Assembly: GCF_004340685.1 (NCBI RefSeq)
Contig: NZ_SLUN01000010.1
Span: 78,128 to 142,127, forward strand
DNA: 64,000 bases
Origin: Hydrogenispora ethanolica
Lineage (GTDB): Bacteria; Bacillota; UBA4882; UBA8346
Reading direction: 5' to 3'
Positions within the stretch are counted from its first letter, which is position 1. Every line of letters starts with the position of its first letter. The notes under the pieces were generated by a model, which did not search any database, was not told the origin of the DNA, and saw nothing but the letters and a program-made list of their open reading frames with translations. This document shows, piece after piece, positions 60,252 to 64,000 of the stretch. The translations under genes and the position numbers were made by a program.

Positions 60252-61751
60252 TTATTGAAGCGGGAGAGACGGCGGGCAAGGAGGCGACGCTCCCTCGGCC
60301 AGCAGCTCCTGGAGGATCTGAACGTCGCTGAAGGGTTGATAGACCGATCCCCGGACCAGATACTGCTCATGGCCTTTGCCGGCCACGATCACGAAGTCCC
60401 CCGGCTGCGCCAGTTCCAACGCTTTCCGGATCGCGTTCCGCCGGTCCGGCTCGACGATCAAGGCGCGCCGTTCCTCCTCCCCCATCCCGCGCTGCACATC
60501 CTCGAAGATCTGCCCGATATCTTCGTGGTATAGATTATCCGAGGTCAGAATGGGAATATCGGCGTTCTGCACCGCGATTCGCCCCATCAGCGGCCGCTTC
60601 AAGCGGTCTTTCTCGCCTTCGCAGCCGAAGACGATGATCCGCCGCCCGCTGCACTGCTCCCGGGCCATCTCCAGGATGCTCTCCAGCGCCGCCGGATTAT
60701 GGGCGAAATCCACCATCACCCGGAACGGTTGACCGCAGCGGACCTCCTGGTAACGACCGGGCACTCCCGGAAAACGGGGCACCGCCGCCGCGATCGCCGG
60801 GAGCGGCACGCCCTCCCGCCAGGCCACGGCCACCGCGGCCAGGATATTATAGCGATTGAAACGGCCCGGCAACGAGGTGGCGATCCGGCATTCCCGGCCG
60901 CATAACTCCAGCGTCAGGAGGCTCTGCCTCTCTTGCCGGTCGGTCCGGATCAGCCGGACCATCGCTTCCGGCCCGGCGCCGTAATCATAGACCGGAACCT
61001 GGCAAAGCTCCTTTAGCATCGGCCAACTGGGATCCTCGCGGTTGAGCACCGCATACTTGTCCGGCTTGCCGTAAGGGTACAGGTTCCGGAACAGGATGCT
61101 CTTGGACTCCAGATAGCTCTGATAATCCTTGTGAAAGTCGAAATGGTCGTGGGTGATATTGGTCAGCACCGCCGCGTCGTATTCGGTGCCGGTCACCCGC
61201 TGCAAGGCCAGGGCGTGAGAGGAAACCTCCATGGCCACGGCCTGCATGCCGTTGGCCACCATGGTGGCCAAAGTCCGTTGGAGATCGATGGCATCCGGGG
61301 TGGTGCGTTCCGAGGACTCCAGCATCGCGCCGTTCTCGATCCAAACGGTCCCGATCAAGCCGGTGGGAACCTCCGCCGCAGCCAGGATATGTTTGATCAA
61401 ATGGGCCACGGTGGTCTTGCCGTTGGTGCCGGTGACTCCGATCATCCGCAGCTTTCGCGAGGGCTCGCCGTAAAAACGCGCCGCGGCCAACCCTTCGGCC
61501 TCGCGGATCCGCTCCGCCGCCAGCAGCGGGATGGGGGTTTCCCGTTCCACCGGGCCCTCGGTGACCGCCGCCACCGCCCCCTTGCGAATGGCCTCATCCA
61601 AATAGAGCAAGCCGTCGGTCTTGTAGCCGTGCACCGCGAAGAACAGATCCCCCGGCCGTACTTTCCGGGAATCATTGGCCAGTCCGGTGATCTCCATCTC
61701 CCGGCAGCCTTCGGGAACTGCCACAATCCGAGCCAGTTCGCCCAATTTCAT
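60252..61751 (-). CDS. murE: UDP-N-acetylmuramoyl-peptide ligase MurE
   Basis: A 499-residue Mur ligase. N-terminal UDP-binding domain (LANDSRKVRPGDLFFAVHG), ATP-binding GVTGTNGKTTVAHLIKHIL, the carbamoyl-lysine region and the C-terminal domain with LIVEPDRRNAIRKAL and VIVAGKGHEQYLV. ATG at MKLGELARIV is chosen by family length and GGGGTG 7 nt upstream; an open frame runs much further upstream without similarity. The substrate motif, usually DNPR for meso-diaminopimelate, reads TSDNLYHEDI here. It stands alone rather than in a division-cell-wall cluster, so it may be a second copy with different amino-acid choice. Confidence 0.9.
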   Translation of the reverse strand: MKLGELARIVAVPEGCREMEITGLANDSRKVRPGDLFFAVHGYKTDGLLYLDEAIRKGAVAAVTEGPVERETPIPLLAAERIREAEGLAAARFYGEPSRKLRMIGVTGTNGKTTVAHLIKHILAAAEVPTGLIGTVWIENGAMLESSERTTPDAIDLQRTLATMVANGMQAVAMEVSSHALALQRVTGTEYDAAVLTNITHDHFDFHKDYQSYLESKSILFRNLYPYGKPDKYAVLNREDPSWPMLKELCQVPVYDYGAGPEAMVRLIRTDRQERQSLLTLELCGRECRIATSLPGRFNRYNILAAVAVAWREGVPLPAIAAAVPRFPGVPGRYQEVRCGQPFRVMVDFAHNPAALESILEMAREQCSGRRIIVFGCEGEKDRLKRPLMGRIAVQNADIPILTSDNLYHEDIGQIFEDVQRGMGEEERRALIVEPDRRNAIRKALELAQPGDFVIVAGKGHEQYLVRGSVYQPFSDVQILQELLAEGASPPCPPSLPLQ

Positions 61752-61932
61752 TCCCGCACCCCATTCTCCGCGTTCGCCATCGCTGAGCATATTTTTTTTA
61801 AACAGCCGCCAAACTATGCAATTGTTTTCCGGCTGCAACCGCCCTTGAGGAGACTGCGCCGGCCCCCACATATTTCTTCCAGGCGAACCACGCTTTGCCG
61901 TTGACGAAAGACCCCGGTCATGGTATATTTTA
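61752..61932. other. Upstream region of murE
   Basis: About 180 bp with the T/A-rich TTTAAAAAAAATATG on the minus strand near 61790-61805, a possible -10 region. No recognised leader motif. An in-frame extension of murE covers it but does not look like MurE. Confidence 0.35.
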
Positions 61933-61959
61933 TTCGTATCCAAATAATTTGTATACGAA
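61933..61959. promoter_or_regulatory. 27-bp dyad, candidate MarR operator
   Basis: TTCGTAT-C-CAAAT-A-ATTTG-T-ATACGAA is symmetric over 12 of 13 positions per arm. It lies between divergent murE and the MarR-family gene, 188 nt upstream of the latter, and has the size and AT content of MarR-family operators. Confidence 0.55.
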
Positions 61960-62146
61960 CTATCCCTTTTCCCAACACTGGATGATTCAACCGGCACCCT
62001 TGATCCATCGAGTTCCCAACCCCGTTCTATGGTGGAGCTCGGGGCCATCAACCGGCGAACTTTGGAAAACGGACGCCGCAACGGCTTCCCAAATGATAAT
62101 TCGGAAGTACCGGCACCGAAGAGAGAAAGCATGAGAGGTGATCACC

Positions 62147-62572
62147 GTGGATGGGGTCAGCCCGCCCTTGTTCTGCCTGTTAATCAAAAACACCTGGCAA
62201 AAACTTTCGCGTTATTATAACCAGCGGTTCTCCCCCTATGACCTGTCCGTCCCAAAGGCGTTGCTGCTACTGGAGATCGCCCCCGGGAGCGGCGAGAATC
62301 CCAATCATCTCGCCAAAAAACTGGATCTTGAAAATTCCAGCATGACAGGGTTACTGGACCGGCTTGAAAAGAAAGGCTTGATCGCCCGGGAACGCGATCC
62401 CCGGGACCGTCGCGGGGTCCTGATCTTTCTGACTTCCGAAGGAGTGCGGGCCCGCGAAACCATCAAAACCCTGGTGGAAGAGCTGGACGCCAAACTTCAG
62501 GAAGCATTGACCCCGGAGGAAATTAAAACGTTTCGCAAGGTATTATCGGTCGTAGGAAAGCAAATTTTATAA
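62147..62572 (+). CDS. MarR-family transcriptional regulator
   Basis: A 141-residue winged-helix regulator. Recognition region NPNHLAKKLDLENSSMTGLL and wing EKKGLIARERDPRDRRGVLI are typical. GTG at MDGVSPPLF has GAGGTGA 5 nt upstream; a GTG three codons earlier is possible. fabF starts 14 nt after its stop, so the pair is an operon. By analogy with FabT, control of fatty-acid synthesis is possible, but the sequence does not prove it. Confidence 0.88.
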   Translation: MDGVSPPLFCLLIKNTWQKLSRYYNQRFSPYDLSVPKALLLLEIAPGSGENPNHLAKKLDLENSSMTGLLDRLEKKGLIARERDPRDRRGVLIFLTSEGVRARETIKTLVEELDAKLQEALTPEEIKTFRKVLSVVGKQIL

Positions 62573-62586
62573 AGCAGGTGATAGCT

Positions 62587-63828
62587 TTGGAGAGAAGAGT
62601 CGTAATTACCGGCATCGGATTGGTGACGCCGCTGGGATTGACCACCGCCGCCAACTGGGACGCGGCATTGGCCGGACGCTCCGGCATCGGACCGATTACC
62701 CGGTTCGACGCCAGCGGGTTCGGAACCCGTTTCGCCGGGGAGGTCAAGGATTTTAACCCGGCCGACTTCATTGAGAAAAAAGAGATCAAAAAGATGGACC
62801 GTTTCATCCAGTTCGCCATCGCCGCCGCCACCGAGGCCGTGGCCGATTCGGGCCTGACCATCGACGAAACCAATGCCGAACGGGTCGGCGTCATCGTCGG
62901 CTCCGGCATGGGCGGTCTGGAGACACTCGGCAACAATGAGCAGGTTTGTAGCGAAAAAGGGCCGGACCGGGTTTCGGCGTTCTTCATTCCCGGTTGCGTC
63001 ATTAATCTGGCTCCGGGCCAGATCTCGATCCGCTTCGGCGCCAAGGGCCCCAATTTTTCGCCGGTCTCGGCCTGCGCCACCGGAACGCACGCCATCGGCG
63101 AGGCCTTTCATATCATCAAGCGCGGCGAGGCCGATGCCATTATCAGCGGCGGCGCCGAGGCCACGATCACTCCGGTGGCGGTGGCCGGATTCAGCAACAT
63201 GAAGGCCCTCTCCAGCCGGAACGACGCGCCGGAGAAGGCCAGCCGGCCTTTTGACGCCGAACGGGACGGTTTCGTCATGGGCGAGGGCGCCGGCATCTTG
63301 ATCCTGGAGGAGCTGGAGCACGCCCGGAAGCGGGGCGCCAAGATCTATGCCGAAGTAGTGGGGTTCGGCATGAACAGCGACGCCTATCACATCACTTCGC
63401 CCATTCCCGACGGTTCCGGCGCAGCCCGCTGCATGGAGCTGGCGGTGGCCTCGGCCGGCATCGCCAAGGAAGAGGTCAGCTATATCAATGCCCACGGCAC
63501 CTCGACGCCGATCAATGACGCTATGGAAACCCAGGCCATCAAGCAAGCCTTTGGCGACCATGCCCGACAGCTGCTGGTCAGCTCGACCAAGTCCATGACC
63601 GGCCACTTGCTGGGAGCCGCCGGCGGCGTCGAGACTGCTTTCTCGGCCCTGGCGTTGTACCATCAAATGGTGCCGCCCACCATTAACCTGGAGCATCCGG
63701 ATCCGGACTGCGATCTGGACTATGTCGCGGGCCAGGCGCGCTCCGCCGAACTCAAGGTCGCCATCAGCAACTCGTTCGGCTTTGGGTCCACCAACGCCTG
63801 CGTGGCGTTGCGGCGCTTTACCGAATAA
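62587..63828 (+). CDS. fabF: Beta-ketoacyl-ACP synthase II (FabF)
   Basis: A 413-residue condensing enzyme. Catalytic Cys163 (in VSACATGTHAIGEAF), His in INAHGTSTPIND and His in KSMTGHLLGAAGG are intact. The TTG start (MERRVVITGIG) is chosen because CAGGTGA lies 6 nt upstream and because it puts the catalytic Cys at the canonical position 163; a GTG three codons earlier is the alternative. It elongates acyl-ACP in fatty-acid synthesis. No other fab gene is in view. Confidence 0.95.
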   Translation: MERRVVITGIGLVTPLGLTTAANWDAALAGRSGIGPITRFDASGFGTRFAGEVKDFNPADFIEKKEIKKMDRFIQFAIAAATEAVADSGLTIDETNAERVGVIVGSGMGGLETLGNNEQVCSEKGPDRVSAFFIPGCVINLAPGQISIRFGAKGPNFSPVSACATGTHAIGEAFHIIKRGEADAIISGGAEATITPVAVAGFSNMKALSSRNDAPEKASRPFDAERDGFVMGEGAGILILEELEHARKRGAKIYAEVVGFGMNSDAYHITSPIPDGSGAARCMELAVASAGIAKEEVSYINAHGTSTPINDAMETQAIKQAFGDHARQLLVSSTKSMTGHLLGAAGGVETAFSALALYHQMVPPTINLEHPDPDCDLDYVAGQARSAELKVAISNSFGFGSTNACVALRRFTE

Positions 63829-63850
63829 CAGAAAACCCGGCCAACGCGAG

Positions 63851-64000
63851 GCCACTGAAAAAGTCCATTAAATAAAAGAGCAGAAAAAAAGCCTTGGAAA
63901 TACTATTCAACCGCAGTAATTTCAAGGCTTTTATGATATAATTAAGCTATCAAAACAGGCGGTGAGCAATGATCCGACAACAAAAGCAACTAGTATTAAG
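63851..64000 (+). mobile_element. Left end of a probable IS1182-like insertion sequence (runs off window)
   Basis: The sequence GCCACTGAAAAAGTCC near 63851 resembles IS termini seen in this type of element. Next come a hairpin (AAAAGCCTTG, 63887-63896, facing CAAGGCTTTT, 63923-63932) with TTTT, a TATAAT at 63937, and the transposase start. The exact left boundary is uncertain. The hairpin may also end fabF transcription. Confidence 0.45.
63969..64000 (+). CDS. Start of a putative transposase (10 codons visible)
   Basis: ATG with GGTGAG 5 nt upstream opens MIRQQKQLVL and runs off the window. The opening resembles IS1182-family transposases that begin with a short basic/glutamine-rich stretch before SxYxxLYDL. 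Ten residues are too few for a firm call. Confidence 0.4.
   Translation, partial: MIRQQKQLVL

Overview
The window is a GC-rich bacterial chromosome segment with about 45 protein-coding genes, no rRNA or tRNA genes and no CRISPR array. Gene content points to a free-living, carbohydrate-degrading member of the Bacillota: two YesM/YesN-type sensor/AraC-regulator pairs with CUT1 sugar ABC transporters, frequent GTG/TTG starts, strong Shine-Dalgarno sequences, a PhoP/PhoR-PstSCAB-PhoU locus and many intrinsic terminators. Both sugar-binding proteins lack a lipobox cysteine although PstS has one, which would fit a diderm Bacillota lineage; the exact taxon cannot be fixed from sequence alone.

Left part (1-28.2 kb): two polysaccharide-utilisation blocks. 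Block 1 (minus strand, 9.4 kb down to the left edge) holds an esterase-like hydrolase, YesM/YesN, two permeases, a binding protein, a GH43 xylosidase/arabinosidase-like enzyme and the start of a GH95 alpha-fucosidase. Block 2 (minus strand, 24.5 to 10.4 kb) holds a second binding protein and permeases, a RidA-like deaminase, a D-threonine-aldolase-like PLP enzyme, an N-acyl-D-amino-acid deacylase, a GH4 enzyme, an N-acetylglucosamine-kinase-like ATPase, a creatininase-family hydrolase, a GH2 beta-mannosidase and a GH20 hexosaminidase. Its YesM/YesN pair is divergent on the plus strand. A 139-bp inverted-repeat element sits between the last two genes.

Middle (28.5-49 kb): phosphate metabolism. 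phoR, phoP, phoU, pstB, pstA, pstC and pstS run on the minus strand, followed outward by a chemoreceptor and a 42-residue CXXC protein. On the plus strand lie a PAP2 phosphatase, a PlsC-like acyltransferase, a FeeM/OlsB-like GNAT, a metallophosphoesterase, polyphosphate kinase, a degenerate metallophosphoesterase fused to a PPX-type HD domain, and exopolyphosphatase. Three promoters (pstS, the CXXC gene, PAP2) share the same architecture: 11-bp-phased CTTAATC-like repeats ending exactly 9 nt before a -10-like hexamer. This is a predicted Pho box and suggests a phosphate-starvation regulon that includes lipid-remodelling candidates. The phoR 3' end is followed by three tandem partial copies of the phoR/membrane-gene junction.

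Right part (49-64 kb): a large uncharacterised membrane protein, a candidate 195-nt non-coding RNA with its own promoter and terminator, a LacI regulator with large upstream dyads, a methyltransferase, catalase, a kinase-like membrane protein lacking catalytic motifs, a TetR-EmrA-EmrB efflux operon, a MurE ligase with an atypical substrate motif, a MarR regulator with a 27-bp dyad upstream, FabF, and the start of a probable IS1182-like element at the edge. Two arrays of a 42-bp tandem repeat (9.6 kb and 39.5 kb) share flanking sequence and look like copies of one dispersed element.
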